From positions 62,001 through 126,000 of the forward strand of contig NZ_FPBV01000003.1 of assembly GCF_900116805.1 (NCBI RefSeq): a DNA stretch of 64,000 nt, written 5' to 3'. The notes beneath the pieces are model-generated. The model was not told where the DNA came from, searched no databases, and saw nothing but the letters and a program-made list of their open reading frames with translations. Below are positions 16,981 through 25,878 of the stretch, one piece after another (positions within the stretch are counted from its first letter, which is position 1; each line of letters begins with the position of its first letter). The DNA is from Paenalicyclobacillus macrosporangiidus (GTDB taxonomy: Bacteria; Bacillota; Bacilli; Alicyclobacillales; Alicyclobacillaceae). Made by a program: the position numbers and the translations under genes.

Positions 16981-17429
16981 CCGCCCACGACCCGCTGCGA
17001 CTCTTTCACGAGCCCGTTGAAAAATTGGTTGATGAGAAAGCGCGCCACGCCCGAGAGCACGCGTTGCCCGACGCCCGCGACGACGCCGCCCACCTTCGCC
17101 TCGCCGTCATACGCCACCTGTGTGCCGCCCGTCGGCAGCTCGTTCAAACGGACCGTCACGTCGGCTTCCATGAAACCCATGGCACCCTCCCCGTTGACCT
17201 TCAGCCGGTACCGCTCGCCCGGCACCACATCGAGCATCTCCAGCGTCCCCTGGTAGCTGCCTTTGATGCCGGCGACGCCGACTTCCATCTCCGCCTCGTA
17301 GAGGCTGTCCGACTTCGCCTGCAGCGATTTCATCCCGGGCATCGCCTTGACGATGACGTCGGGATTGGTCAGCAGCTGAAATGTCTGGATGGGACCGGTC
17401 GGGAAGTCCTTCGTCCCCGCGATCTGCAC
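16977..17429 (-). CDS. CoxG-family SRPBCC protein
   Basis: The 150-residue protein fits the CoxG/carbon-monoxide-dehydrogenase-associated START-like fold: MQIAGTKDF, TFQLLTNPDVIVKAMPGM, GSYQGTLEMLDVVPGERYRL, then a C-terminal amphipathic helix (FLINQFFNGLVKESQ). CoxG proteins help anchor the CO dehydrogenase type of enzyme at the membrane. GTG 17429 follows GAGGAGG by 7 nt. It is the first gene of the hydroxylase operon. A lower-G+C gap of about 35 nt separates it from the CHY protein gene. Confidence 0.88.
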   Translation of the reverse strand: MQIAGTKDFPTGPIQTFQLLTNPDVIVKAMPGMKSLQAKSDSLYEAEMEVGVAGIKGSYQGTLEMLDVVPGERYRLKVNGEGAMGFMEADVTVRLNELPTGGTQVAYDGEAKVGGVVAGVGQRVLSGVARFLINQFFNGLVKESQRVVGG

Positions 17430-17463
17430 TGGGCCACCTCCTCACCACACTCCAACATCCTAT

Positions 17464-17961
17464 TCATAATTCCTCACGAAATACGAAAAATCCTGCTGGA
17501 CGAGCCCTCAGGACGAGGGCTCGAAGTAGAGATGCTGGTGTTTGTTTGCAACCGGGATTGAACGCCGCGCCGCAGCGCGGACAGCGATACGCGCAGGTGA
17601 GGTACTCGGGGACCGTCATCTGGTGCCCGCACACGCCGCACAGCACCGCGGGCTCGCCGAAGCGGCGGCGGGGCCAGCGACGCGGCGCGTGTTCGGCCGC
17701 CGCGTCGTGGCACAGGTGGCACGGGTAGTAGGTGTCGCAGCAAGCAAAACGGAGGGCAATTACGTCAACCTCGGTGGCATAATGCGCACACCGCGTCTGC
17801 GGGTCCACCCCGACGCCACGGACGGGGACCCCATGCACCAGGACGGTCACCACCGGGTTCCGGGATTCGTGCGATCCCGCCCCGCCCGGGGCCGTGCCTG
17901 CTGCACCACCGGCGCTCACCGTTGGCGGGCGGACGGGTTCCGGATGGTCCGGATGCGCCAC
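17464..17961 (-). CDS. CHY-type zinc-finger protein
   Basis: Residues about 50-120 form a CHY zinc finger: CAHYATEVDVIALRFACC, YYPCHLCHDAAAEH, then CGVCGHQM and CPRCGAAFNPGC. These are the Cys/His pairs of small bacterial CHY proteins. The N-terminus is a Pro/Gly-rich tail of uncertain relevance, because GTG 17961 is only one possible start; an internal start near residue 40 would give the usual short form. It begins 8 nt after the aminotransferase stop, so it is probably co-transcribed with it. Function of the family is not established. Confidence 0.78.
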   Translation of the reverse strand: MAHPDHPEPVRPPTVSAGGAAGTAPGGAGSHESRNPVVTVLVHGVPVRGVGVDPQTRCAHYATEVDVIALRFACCDTYYPCHLCHDAAAEHAPRRWPRRRFGEPAVLCGVCGHQMTVPEYLTCAYRCPRCGAAFNPGCKQTPASLLRALVLRARPAGFFVFREEL

Positions 17962-17968
17962 GGCCCCT

Positions 17969-19135
17969 TCACCGCCCCTCGCCGTAGACGGCTTCGAAGC
18001 GAGCGACGGCGGAGGACACGTCCACGGGGTGGCCGAGCTCCTGCAAGGTCTCGCCGATCCGGCGGATCGCCTCCGCGAACATGGCCCCGGTCACGTTGCC
18101 CATGTGCCCGATGCGGAAGGCCTTGCCGGCCAGGTGCGCGAGCGCGCCCGCGACGACCACGCCCTTGCTCGCGAGTTTCGCGCGGAACGCGGCATCGTCC
18201 ACACCGTCGGGATAGAGGATGCAGGACAGGGTCGGCGCGGCGACGTCCTCTCCCGCAAGCGCCCGCATCCCGTACACGGCGAGGCCGGCCCGGACCGCCC
18301 TGCCCAACGCCTCGTGGCGCCGGTAGCGCGCAGGCAAGCCCTCGGCCATCACCATCTCCATGCCCTGGCGGTAGGCGTAGATCATGTTGACCGGCGGCGT
18401 CGCGAAGTAGCGGCCAGGATTCTCCATGACGGGCCGCCAGTTGTCGATGTCGAGGAAGTAGGCGGGCACGCGCGCCATCTCCGCCCGCGCCTTGAGGGCT
18501 CGCGGCCCGAAGGCGACGATGCCGAGCCCCGGCGGCACGCCGATGGCCTTCTGCGATCCGGTCAGCACCACGTCGATGGTGTATCCGGGCGCCCCGTACG
18601 TCTTCTGCATGTCCTCCTCCAGAGCCGCCGTGGCGCACACGCCGTCGAGGATGAAGAGCGCTCCCGCCTCCTTGACCACTGGGACGAGTGCGTCCAAATT
18701 GGCGGCGACACCGGTGGACGTGTCCACGTGCGTGACGGTGACGGCCTTGAATCCGCCCTGGGCGAGGGCGTGGCGGACGGCATCGGGATCGACATGGCGG
18801 CCCCACTCCGCCTGCACCGTCTCCACCTGAATTCCGTACGCGCGCCCGAGCTGCGTGAACCGGTCGCCGAAGTAGCCGTGGCTGACCACCAGCAGCTTCT
18901 CTCCGGGCGCAACGGTGTTCACGACGGCCATCTCCATCGCCAGCGTCCCGGACCCGGCAAAGATGTACACCTCGCCGTCGGTGTGGAACATCTCCTTGGT
19001 CAGCGCGATGCCGCGCTCAAAGATTTTGACGAAGCGCGGGTCGGTGTGGGCCCAGGTCTCGCTCGCCAAGGCGTCGTAGATCTCGTCTGCCACCGGCGTC
19101 GGCCCTGGGATGAGCAGCATCTCCTTGTTCCGCAA
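17969..19135 (-). CDS. Class V aminotransferase (alanine/serine-glyoxylate aminotransferase type)
   Basis: The 388-residue PLP enzyme shows the family start MLLIPGPTPV, the glycine-rich FAGSGTLAMEMA, the aspartate region LFILDGVCATAALE and the PLP-binding lysine in LTGSQKAIGVPPGLG. It should transfer the amino group of alanine or serine to glyoxylate. Isocitrate lyase, a glyoxylate source, is encoded 11 kb away. TTG 19135 (MRNKEMLLIPGP) is chosen because ATG 19120 directly abuts its GGAG, whereas AAAGGGGG lies 10 nt before the TTG. Substrate choice cannot be fixed from sequence. Confidence 0.87.
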   Translation of the reverse strand: MRNKEMLLIPGPTPVADEIYDALASETWAHTDPRFVKIFERGIALTKEMFHTDGEVYIFAGSGTLAMEMAVVNTVAPGEKLLVVSHGYFGDRFTQLGRAYGIQVETVQAEWGRHVDPDAVRHALAQGGFKAVTVTHVDTSTGVAANLDALVPVVKEAGALFILDGVCATAALEEDMQKTYGAPGYTIDVVLTGSQKAIGVPPGLGIVAFGPRALKARAEMARVPAYFLDIDNWRPVMENPGRYFATPPVNMIYAYRQGMEMVMAEGLPARYRRHEALGRAVRAGLAVYGMRALAGEDVAAPTLSCILYPDGVDDAAFRAKLASKGVVVAGALAHLAGKAFRIGHMGNVTGAMFAEAIRRIGETLQELGHPVDVSSAVARFEAVYGEGR

Positions 19136-19223
19136 CGTAAACAGGCCCCCTTTGCGACAAGTCCAACCCTTCTCATTATCGCGCACCCGCCGGAGGCCGT
19201 CTATGGACACTGGGCTGTCGTTC

Positions 19224-19279
19224 CTATCCCCTGCCGAGCCTGTTCGGATAAGCACGATTCGTTCACAACCGCCCTGACC
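19224..19279 (-). repeat. Copy 1 of a 56-bp dispersed intergenic repeat
   Basis: This segment aligns without gaps to 61083-61138 (41 of 56 bases identical). The best-conserved part on the minus strand is GGTCAGGGCGGTTGTGAACG. It lies between the S53 peptidase terminator and the aminotransferase gene. Confidence 0.7.
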
Positions 19280-19282
19280 TGG

Positions 19283-19311
19283 CAAAAATCCCCGCCCACT
19301 GGGGGGCGGGG
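19283..19311 (-). terminator. Rho-independent terminator of the S53 peptidase gene
   Basis: On the minus strand CCCCGCCC pairs with GGGCGGGG (8 bp) and is followed by ATTTTTG. It lies about 67 nt after the peptidase stop codon. Confidence 0.8.
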
Positions 19312-19377
19312 CACAGGCCAAGGTCAAATCATCCGATTTGTCGCGGAAGGACCGCCCTCTGCCCGGACACCTGCCGG

Positions 19378-21078
19378 TCAGCGGTACAGGCGCCCCTCGT
19401 ACACCACGAACCCGAACGGATGATGCGTCTCGTCCAACACCGCCTCCGACGCGCCGTCGTCTCCCGAGCGCGCCAGCGCGGCAGGGATGTACCGGCCCTG
19501 CAGTTCGATCTCGCGCCCCGCCGCCAACCCGGGAATGGGACCCGGAAGCCCCAAGGCGTCGCCGTACCGGATGGCGACCAATGCGCGATCCTCGACCTCG
19601 TCCGAAAATCCGTGCCAGACCTTGAGGACCTGGATGCCGTCCACCAGCAGCCGGTGGTGATGCGCCCCGTGCGCCTGCGCGTCCGGCTCCACGCTGCGGA
19701 TGCGTGCCTTCACCCGGACGATGAACTCGTGGTCCGTCCGCGGCAGCGATGGCTGACGCCGAAACACCGGCTGGGGTTCAGGCACTGGCGTCGGGTCGGG
19801 CACCGGCTCAGCCTCGGGCGCTGGAGACGCCGACTCGGGCACCGGCACCGGTTCACGTTCAGGCGTCGGGTGCGACACCGGTTCCGCATCAGCCGCCGGC
19901 TCAGGTGCATGCGCCGCAGGCGCCAGCTCGAGTACCGCCGCCTCAGAGGCGGTCGATTCGGCCTGGCTCAACCGCTCCACCAACGCGGACACGTCAAAGG
20001 ATCCGAAGCCGGTGCACGCGTCCCAGCCCGGACCGGCCGCATACCCGGCCACGCCATCGTACGTGTTGTCCCCCGCCGTGATGTCCCGGTAAACACCGGT
20101 CATCTGTGCGCCGTACAACAGCGCCGCCAGCCCCGACAACGGCGGCAGCCCGCGCTGCGCCCGCCGTTGGTTGGCCAGGGCCACCGCCGCCGCGAACACC
20201 GGACAGGACACCGACGTGCCCCCCACCACCGCGGACTGGCCCTGGAAGATGATCTGATACCCCGTCGCCGGGTCCGCGTTGCACGCGACATCCGGCACGC
20301 CACGGCCGGTCCCGTGAATCGCGCTCTGGTAGGACGGCTTTGCGAACACCGCGCTGAATCCGCCGCCCGTGGCGCCGCCGTTTTCCGGCCCCCGGTAGGT
20401 CCAGGCCGTCTCCGTCCCGTCGGGCTGCAGTGACGTGCCGCCCACCGCGACGGCGAAGGGCGCCGACGCCGGGGCGTCGGCGTGGCGGGCCTTCGGGCCG
20501 TTGGGATCATGCAGGCCGTACGCCCCCTGATCGCCCGAAGCGATGCACACCGTGATGCCGCGCGCGTCCAACTGCCGGATGAGATCCGCCCATTGGCGGA
20601 GGTCAGCGGGATCGAAGGAGATCTCCCCGTCCCCGTAAGAGATCGACAGCACCGTCGGGCGGTGCTGGGTGTCGTGCAGGATGTATTGCAGCGTCCTCGT
20701 CATGGATTGCGCAAACGACGCATACGTGTCGCCCGCATTCGCCTCGTACACCACGATATCCGCGCCGGGCGCCAAGGCCCCCGCCCACTGGAGGTCCAAC
20801 GTGGCCTCCTCGTCGTCCGGACTGCGCCCCCCGTCGTTCGGCGTCCCGTCCACCGACACGAACGTCACCCGCGGCGGAGTGATGCCATGCGACGTCCAGA
20901 ACTGCCGCGCGTCGCGGAGGTTGTACCCGTTGGAGAACTCGAGCAGCCCGATGGTCTGGCCGGTCCCGTCGAGATCGGCCGGAAAATGGTACAACCGGCG
21001 AATGTCCTCGGGAAAGTATCCCTGCCCATGGTTCGGGGTCACGTGGCCGGTCGCGAACACCACTCGTCTTGTGCGCAC
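19378..21078 (-). CDS. S53 (sedolisin/kumamolisin) peptidase without propeptide, with C-terminal DUF3465-like domain
   Basis: The 566-residue protein has the sedolisin catalytic set Glu91 and Asp95 (EEATLDLQW), oxyanion Asp183 (IASGDQGA) and Ser289 (GGTSVSCP), and a calcium-loop region near YRDITAGDN. It begins almost directly with the catalytic domain: no signal peptide and none of the roughly 180-residue inhibitory propeptide of kumamolisin. A Pro/Glu-rich linker (about 375-445) leads to a C-terminal domain ending LDETHHPFGFVVYEGRLY, which resembles DUF3465. GTG 21078 has GAGGAGG 8 nt upstream. The form suggests an intracellular or non-classically matured endopeptidase, unlike secreted relatives. 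Confidence 0.88.
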   Translation of the reverse strand: MRTRRVVFATGHVTPNHGQGYFPEDIRRLYHFPADLDGTGQTIGLLEFSNGYNLRDARQFWTSHGITPPRVTFVSVDGTPNDGGRSPDDEEATLDLQWAGALAPGADIVVYEANAGDTYASFAQSMTRTLQYILHDTQHRPTVLSISYGDGEISFDPADLRQWADLIRQLDARGITVCIASGDQGAYGLHDPNGPKARHADAPASAPFAVAVGGTSLQPDGTETAWTYRGPENGGATGGGFSAVFAKPSYQSAIHGTGRGVPDVACNADPATGYQIIFQGQSAVVGGTSVSCPVFAAAVALANQRRAQRGLPPLSGLAALLYGAQMTGVYRDITAGDNTYDGVAGYAAGPGWDACTGFGSFDVSALVERLSQAESTASEAAVLELAPAAHAPEPAADAEPVSHPTPEREPVPVPESASPAPEAEPVPDPTPVPEPQPVFRRQPSLPRTDHEFIVRVKARIRSVEPDAQAHGAHHHRLLVDGIQVLKVWHGFSDEVEDRALVAIRYGDALGLPGPIPGLAAGREIELQGRYIPAALARSGDDGASEAVLDETHHPFGFVVYEGRLYR

Positions 21079-21225
21079 CTGGCTCGCCTCCTCGTTGGGT
21101 CCATCTCGCGGACTCCTTATCTGTATTCATACTACTCCGATATCTCTCTGTCATGTCCAAATCCGTCCACAACTTCAAAGGGCCCCGGGCGATCCCCGCC
21201 CAGGGCCCCATATGCGCGTCCCCCG

Positions 21226-22716
21226 TCAACGATCTCCGGAGGCGCCGATCTCGCTTCGCGCCGCGGCCAAACTCATCCCTGGTCCCACCAGGCGTTCCAA
21301 TTCGTCGGCCGACAACTGCTCTGGATACGCGCTCTCATTGTGCAGGACGGCGTCCAGGCCGAGCAGTTCCTCCTCGCGCGTCACGCGGAAGCCCATGACC
21401 GCGTCCACGACCTTGATGAGAATGAGCGTACCCAGTCCGGAGAACACCCACGTCGCCGCCACCCCCGCCAGTTGCACCAGGAGCTGATGCGGATTCCCGT
21501 GGATCACCCCGTCGGCACCCGCGGGGTTGACCACCGTGGTGGCGAACAGCCCCGTGGCCAGCGCGCCCCACGTGCCGCCGATGCCGTGTCCGCCGAACGC
21601 GTCGAGCGCGTCGTCGTAGCCGAGCTTGCCTTTCATGAAGGTGGAGGCCAGGTAGCACAGGATGCCGCCGATGAAGCCGATGAGGATCGATCCCGCCGGC
21701 GTCACAAACCCTGCCGCCGGCGTGATGGCCACAAGTCCGGCGACGGCCCCCGCGCAGGCGCCGACGAGGGTCACGTGGCCAGTGCGCAGGCGCTCCACCA
21801 GCATCCACCCCAGCGCCGCCGCCGCGGTGGCGGTGTTGGTCGTCAGGAACGCCTCGGCAGACAGCCCGTTGGCCGCGAGGGCGCTGCCTGCGTTGAAGCC
21901 GAACCAGCCGAACCACAGCAGCGACGTCCCGAGGAGCACGAACGGGACGTTGTGCGCCTGGATCCGCTTCGATCCGAGTTCCGCCCGCTTCCCGAGGTAG
22001 ATGGCGGCGACCAATCCGGCCACCCCGGAGCTGATGTGCACCACCGTGCCGCCCGCAAAGTCCAACACCCCGAGGTTGCGCAGCCAGCCGTCGATTCCCC
22101 AGACCCAGTGCGCCAGCGGATCGTAGATCAACGTCGCCCACAGGGTGATGAAGACGAGGAAGGAAGAAAATTTCACGCGCTCCGCCAGCCCGCCAATCAA
22201 CAGCGCCGGCGTGATGATGGCGAACATCATCTGGAACAGGGCGAACAGCATGGCCGGAATGGTGCCGGCGTAGTCCGGGTTCGGATCGCCGTCGACGCCG
22301 TGGAACAGGCTCCACTGCAGCCCGCCGATGAGATGATGCACATCCGGCCCGAAGGCAAGGCTGTATCCGAACAGCACCCACTGCACGGAGACAATCAGCA
22401 TCACCGCGAACACTTGGAACATGGTCGTGATGACATTTTTCTTGCGCACCAGCCCCCCGTAGAAGAGGGCCACCCCCGGCGTCATGAGCAGAACCAGCGC
22501 CGTGGCCACCAGGATCCAGGAGGTATCCCCCGGGTCCACCGCACCAGTGTCAGCAAACGTAACTCCAGGGACCAGCACCATCGACAACCCGGCCGTCAGC
22601 GCGGCCAGCGACCTGCCGCGCGCAATTCGCGCACGCCGTGGATCGGGCGTCCTCACCGGGGCCTGCGCACGCCCCGCATTCTGCGGTTCCCGCGCATCCC
22701 ATGTCTCCTCCAACAT
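21226..22716 (-). CDS. amt: Ammonium transporter Amt
   Basis: A 496-residue Amt/MEP/Rh channel with a cleavable or uncleaved N-terminal hydrophobic segment ending VTFADTG and about 11 transmembrane helices. The twin pore histidines sit in GGTVVHISSGVAG and AFGGHGIGGTWGA, and the conserved FYGGLVRKKNV and LLWFGWFGFNAGS segments are intact. The cytoplasmic tail keeps DAVMGFRVTREEELLGLD. It imports ammonium under nitrogen limitation. No glnK gene is adjacent, which is unusual. ATG 22716 follows GGAGGGAGTGG. A perfect TnrA/GlnR box and promoter lie upstream (22753-22805). Confidence 0.95.
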   Translation of the reverse strand: MLEETWDAREPQNAGRAQAPVRTPDPRRARIARGRSLAALTAGLSMVLVPGVTFADTGAVDPGDTSWILVATALVLLMTPGVALFYGGLVRKKNVITTMFQVFAVMLIVSVQWVLFGYSLAFGPDVHHLIGGLQWSLFHGVDGDPNPDYAGTIPAMLFALFQMMFAIITPALLIGGLAERVKFSSFLVFITLWATLIYDPLAHWVWGIDGWLRNLGVLDFAGGTVVHISSGVAGLVAAIYLGKRAELGSKRIQAHNVPFVLLGTSLLWFGWFGFNAGSALAANGLSAEAFLTTNTATAAAALGWMLVERLRTGHVTLVGACAGAVAGLVAITPAAGFVTPAGSILIGFIGGILCYLASTFMKGKLGYDDALDAFGGHGIGGTWGALATGLFATTVVNPAGADGVIHGNPHQLLVQLAGVAATWVFSGLGTLILIKVVDAVMGFRVTREEELLGLDAVLHNESAYPEQLSADELERLVGPGMSLAAARSEIGASGDR

Positions 22717-22752
22717 GGTCGTCTCCACTCCCTCCCGTGTCGTGTTGATCTC

Positions 22753-22805
22753 AACATACAAAGTCCGACGGAAGGGATCAATGGTTTATGTAAATATATC
22801 TAACA
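22753..22805 (-). promoter_or_regulatory. Nitrogen-regulated promoter of amt with a TnrA/GlnR box
   Basis: On the minus strand TGTTAGATATATTTACA (22789-22805) matches TGTNAN7TNACA at every fixed position. It is followed by TTGATC (22776-22781), a 17-nt spacer and TATGTT (22753-22758). The box centre lies about 50 bp before the expected transcription start, the distance used by TnrA as an activator in Bacillus. Confidence 0.8.
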
Positions 22806-22994
22806 TGACATGTAATCAAATCGCTCCTGACGGGCCGTAGCCTGAAACGGGGTAACCCCAAAACTGCGTGTATCGTCACCACGTCGCGTGTGCATAACGA
22901 ACATTCTTTGTTTACCACTTCTCATCCCGGGCGTGCCGCCTGAACGCACCGGGCGGGGCCCCCGCGCCACGCCCGCGCCCTCCTGACGCCCGAA

Positions 22995-24194
22995 CTACGC
23001 CTCCACCCGCTCCAGAATCGTCGCCAACCCCTGGCCGACGCCGATGCACAGCGTCGCCAGGCCGTACCGGGCGCCCGTGCGCCGCAACTGCAGCGCCAGC
23101 GTCCCCGCCAAACGCGCACCCGAGCAGCCCAGGGGATGGCCAAGGGCGATCGCACCGCCGTTCGGGTTGACCCGCGCCGGATCGAGGCCCAGTTCCCGGA
23201 TGCACGCCAACGACTGTGCCGCGAACGCCTCGTTCAGCTCCACCCAGTCGATGTCCGCCACCGTCAGCCCCGTCTTCTCCAGGACCTTGCGCGTCGCGTA
23301 TACGGGCCCGATGCCCATCACACGCGGGTTCACCCCGGCCGCCGCCGACGCCACCCAGCGCGCCAGCGGCCGCAGCCCCAGGGCGCGCCCCTTCCGTTCC
23401 GACACCAACAACAGCGCCGCCGCGCCGTCGTTGATTCCCGACGAGTTGCCCGCGGTCACCGTCCCGCCCGCGCGGAAGACCGGCTTGAGCTTGGCCAACC
23501 CCTCCAGCGTCGTCTCGGGCCGCGGATGCTCGTCTTCCGAGACCACCGTCTCGCCCGTTCGATCCCGCACCGTCACCGGCAAAATCTCCTCCGCCAACAC
23601 CCCTTCCGCCTTCGCCCGTGCCGCTTTCCGCTGGCTCATCAGCGCGAACATGTCTTGGTCTTCGCGCGAGATGTCGTACTGCTCGGCGACGTTCTCCGCT
23701 GTCTCGCCCATGCTCTCGATGGGATACGGGAAGTTCGGGTTCGGCATCCGCCACCCCAGCGTCGTGTCCCACAAGGTCTGGTTGCCGCGCACGTACTCCA
23801 TCTCCGGTTTCGGCAGCACCAGCGGCGCCCGCGTCATGCTCTCCACGCCGCCCGCCACCGCCATCTCCATCTCCCCGAGCGCGATGGCCCTCGCCGCCTG
23901 GTTCACCGCCTCCAGCCCCGACGCGCACAGTCGGTTGACCGTCACACCCGGCACGTGCTCCGGCAGCCCGGCCAACAGAAGCCCCATCCGGGCCACGTTG
24001 CGGTTGTCCTCGCCCGCCTGGTTTGCGCAGCCCATGAACACGTCCTCCACCTCGGCCGCGTCGACGCCTGCCCGTTCTATCACGCCGCGAATCACGTGCG
24101 CCGCCAGATCATCCGGCCGCACCCGCTTGAGCGCGCCCCCCTGCCGCCCGATGGGCGTGCGCACGTACGCCACCAGCCACACGTTCTCTGCCAT
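22995..24194 (-). CDS. Acetyl-CoA acyltransferase / 3-oxoadipyl-CoA-thiolase-like
   Basis: The 399-residue degradative thiolase has the acyl-accepting Cys90 in [12 protein letters not shown], the NEAFAAQSL motif, [16 protein letters not shown] with the catalytic His, and the second Cys in [10 protein letters not shown]. It cleaves 3-oxoacyl-CoA with CoA to acetyl-CoA and a shortened acyl-CoA. Its length and VNRLC context fit the PcaF/FadA type, and a two-subunit CoA transferase lies upstream, a pairing seen in the beta-ketoadipate route. ATG 24194 follows GGAAAGGAGAG. It is last in a leftward catabolic group. Confidence 0.87.
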   Translation of the reverse strand: MAENVWLVAYVRTPIGRQGGALKRVRPDDLAAHVIRGVIERAGVDAAEVEDVFMGCANQAGEDNRNVARMGLLLAGLPEHVPGVTVNRLCASGLEAVNQAARAIALGEMEMAVAGGVESMTRAPLVLPKPEMEYVRGNQTLWDTTLGWRMPNPNFPYPIESMGETAENVAEQYDISREDQDMFALMSQRKAARAKAEGVLAEEILPVTVRDRTGETVVSEDEHPRPETTLEGLAKLKPVFRAGGTVTAGNSSGINDGAAALLLVSERKGRALGLRPLARWVASAAAGVNPRVMGIGPVYATRKVLEKTGLTVADIDWVELNEAFAAQSLACIRELGLDPARVNPNGGAIALGHPLGCSGARLAGTLALQLRRTGARYGLATLCIGVGQGLATILERVEA

Positions 24195-24473
24195 CCGCCT
24201 CTCTCCTTTCCTGCCGCCACGGTGCCTTCACCAGGTCCGTCACAAAAGTAAACTCCACCCGCATCAGGATATTCTTCATCGGGTTGATCTCGAGCGCCGC
24301 CCGGGTGCAGCTCCGCCATCCCCTCTCAGGGTTTCAACACCACCTTGCACCCTTCCTTGCTGAGCGCGTGGTCCTTCATGGTTCGCCTCTACCCTCTCAG
24401 ATGTCCGCCCCGCCGTCTGCGATGATCCCGTTCTGGTCCGTCCCATCGAATGGGTGCTCGACCGTCGGGTGGT

Positions 24474-25166
24474 TCATGAAAGGGCGTTCTCCTTCCCCGG
24501 GATGGCGATGGCGCGGATGGGCGATGCGGTCGCCCCCTTGACGTTGAGCGGCAGCCCGATGAAGAGGAACCGCCGGTTAGCTATCCGATCCAGGTGGACG
24601 AGGTTTTCAATCAGGAGGATGTCGGCCCCGAGCATCCGCATGTGGACAGGCCGTTTCGGATTGCCGACCTCATCGACCATGGCGAGGTCCATGCCCAGTG
24701 CCTTGATGCCCTTCTCTTGCAGCCACGCCGCGCCGTCGTCGTTGATCCCCTGCCACTCGTAGAAACCCGGGTCACCCCATCGCCCGGGAAACGCCCGCAA
24801 CAGCACGATGTCCCCCGGCCGGATCTCGATGGCGCGCTCCTCGCACCGGCGCGCCAGCATGGCGCTGTCGATGACCGCATCCGGCGCCTTGTCCGACACG
24901 TCGATGCACACGGCCGGCCCCATCAACTGCTGGAGCGGGACCTCGTGGATGTCCTTCCCGCCCTTGATGAAGTGGGACGGGGCATCGACGTGGGTGCCGC
25001 CGTGATCGGACGCGATCAGCAGCTTCGACGCGAACCCCTCGCACGGCGGTTGATACCGAGGCGCCGAGAACTCGTAGGTCACCTGGTCGAGCAGGTTGAA
25101 TCTGGGATGGGACGCGAACGTTTTGAGCCCGTCCTGCAGCTGAAGCGTCAGATCGATGATCTCCAT
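24474..25166 (-). CDS. Cyclase-family metal-dependent hydrolase (KynB-like fold)
   Basis: The 230-residue protein has the metal-binding motif HGGTHVDAPSHF and the later PGDIVLLRAF and GMDLAMVDE segments of the cyclase/kynurenine formamidase family. These enzymes hydrolyse amide, lactone or ring bonds using Zn or Mn. Placed between a thiolase and a CoA transferase, it may open or hydrolyse a ring intermediate of an acid degraded by this group. ATG 25166 follows GAAAGGAGACGG. No tryptophan-catabolism gene is linked, so kynurenine is not the likely substrate. Confidence 0.82.
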   Translation of the reverse strand: MEIIDLTLQLQDGLKTFASHPRFNLLDQVTYEFSAPRYQPPCEGFASKLLIASDHGGTHVDAPSHFIKGGKDIHEVPLQQLMGPAVCIDVSDKAPDAVIDSAMLARRCEERAIEIRPGDIVLLRAFPGRWGDPGFYEWQGINDDGAAWLQEKGIKALGMDLAMVDEVGNPKRPVHMRMLGADILLIENLVHLDRIANRRFLFIGLPLNVKGATASPIRAIAIPGKENALS

Positions 25167-25242
25167 CTCACCCGTCTCCTTTCACCATCTGTATCCGATG
25201 TCATCGCGTGGCCCGTTAGCCGAGACCGGCACAGGCCGGGCC

Positions 25243-25878
25243 TCAGGCCAGCTGCACCCTGAACTCGGCTGCCGTCCGGCGCCGGACTTCCTCCAACGTC
25301 GCGCCCGGCATCAGCTCCGTCAGCACCAGCCCCGTCTCCGTCACCTGAAAGACGGCCAACTCGGTGATCACCAGGTCCACGGGGCGGTCGGCGGTCAATG
25401 GCAACGAGGCGTTCTGTACAATCTTCGGCTGCCCGTCGCGGGTGGTGTGGCTCATCGTGACGATCACGCGGCCCGCCCCGACCAACAGGTCCATCGCACC
25501 GCCCACGCCGAGCACCGTGGCGCCCGGCACCGACCAGTTCGCCACCCTCCCTTGGGCGTCCACCTGCAGCGCCCCGAGGATGGCCACGTCCACATGTCCG
25601 CCGCGGATCATCGAAAACGACAGGTCGCTCGCGAAAAAGCTGCAGCCGGGGGTCTGGGTGACGGGCAGTTTGCTGGCGTTGACCACGTCGGGATCCACCT
25701 CGCCCGGTTTCGGGGCCGGCCCGACCCCGAGCAGCCCGTTCTCGGTGTGCAAGTACACGTCCACTCCAGGTGGCAGATGATCGGCCACCCGTGTCGGAAT
25801 CCCGACGCCGAGGTTGACCACGTCGCCATCCCGGAGCTCCTGGGCCGCTCGCGCGGCGATGCGGTGTTTCCTGTCCAT
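25243..25878 (-). CDS. 3-oxoacid CoA-transferase subunit B
   Basis: The 211-residue subunit carries the catalytic Glu46 in HTENGLLG and the [16 protein letters not shown] and [11 protein letters not shown] segments of class I CoA transferases. It moves CoA between succinyl-CoA and a 3-oxoacid such as acetoacetate or 3-oxoadipate. ATG 25878 overlaps the subunit A stop (GTGATG arrangement) and has GGGAG 7 nt upstream. It works as a heteromer with subunit A. Confidence 0.93.
   Translation of the reverse strand: MDRKHRIAARAAQELRDGDVVNLGVGIPTRVADHLPPGVDVYLHTENGLLGVGPAPKPGEVDPDVVNASKLPVTQTPGCSFFASDLSFSMIRGGHVDVAILGALQVDAQGRVANWSVPGATVLGVGGAMDLLVGAGRVIVTMSHTTRDGQPKIVQNASLPLTADRPVDLVITELAVFQVTETGLVLTELMPGATLEEVRRRTAAEFRVQLA

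Noticed and set aside
11573-17429. Form I aerobic CO dehydrogenase
   Set aside because: The diagnostic AYRCSFR active-site loop is absent, so CO oxidation cannot be claimed.
19224-19279. Insertion-sequence end
   Set aside because: No transposase, inverted terminal repeat or target duplication was found beside either copy.
24474-25166. Kynurenine formamidase of tryptophan breakdown
   Set aside because: The metal motif is shared by the whole cyclase family, and no kynureninase or tryptophan dioxygenase gene is near.
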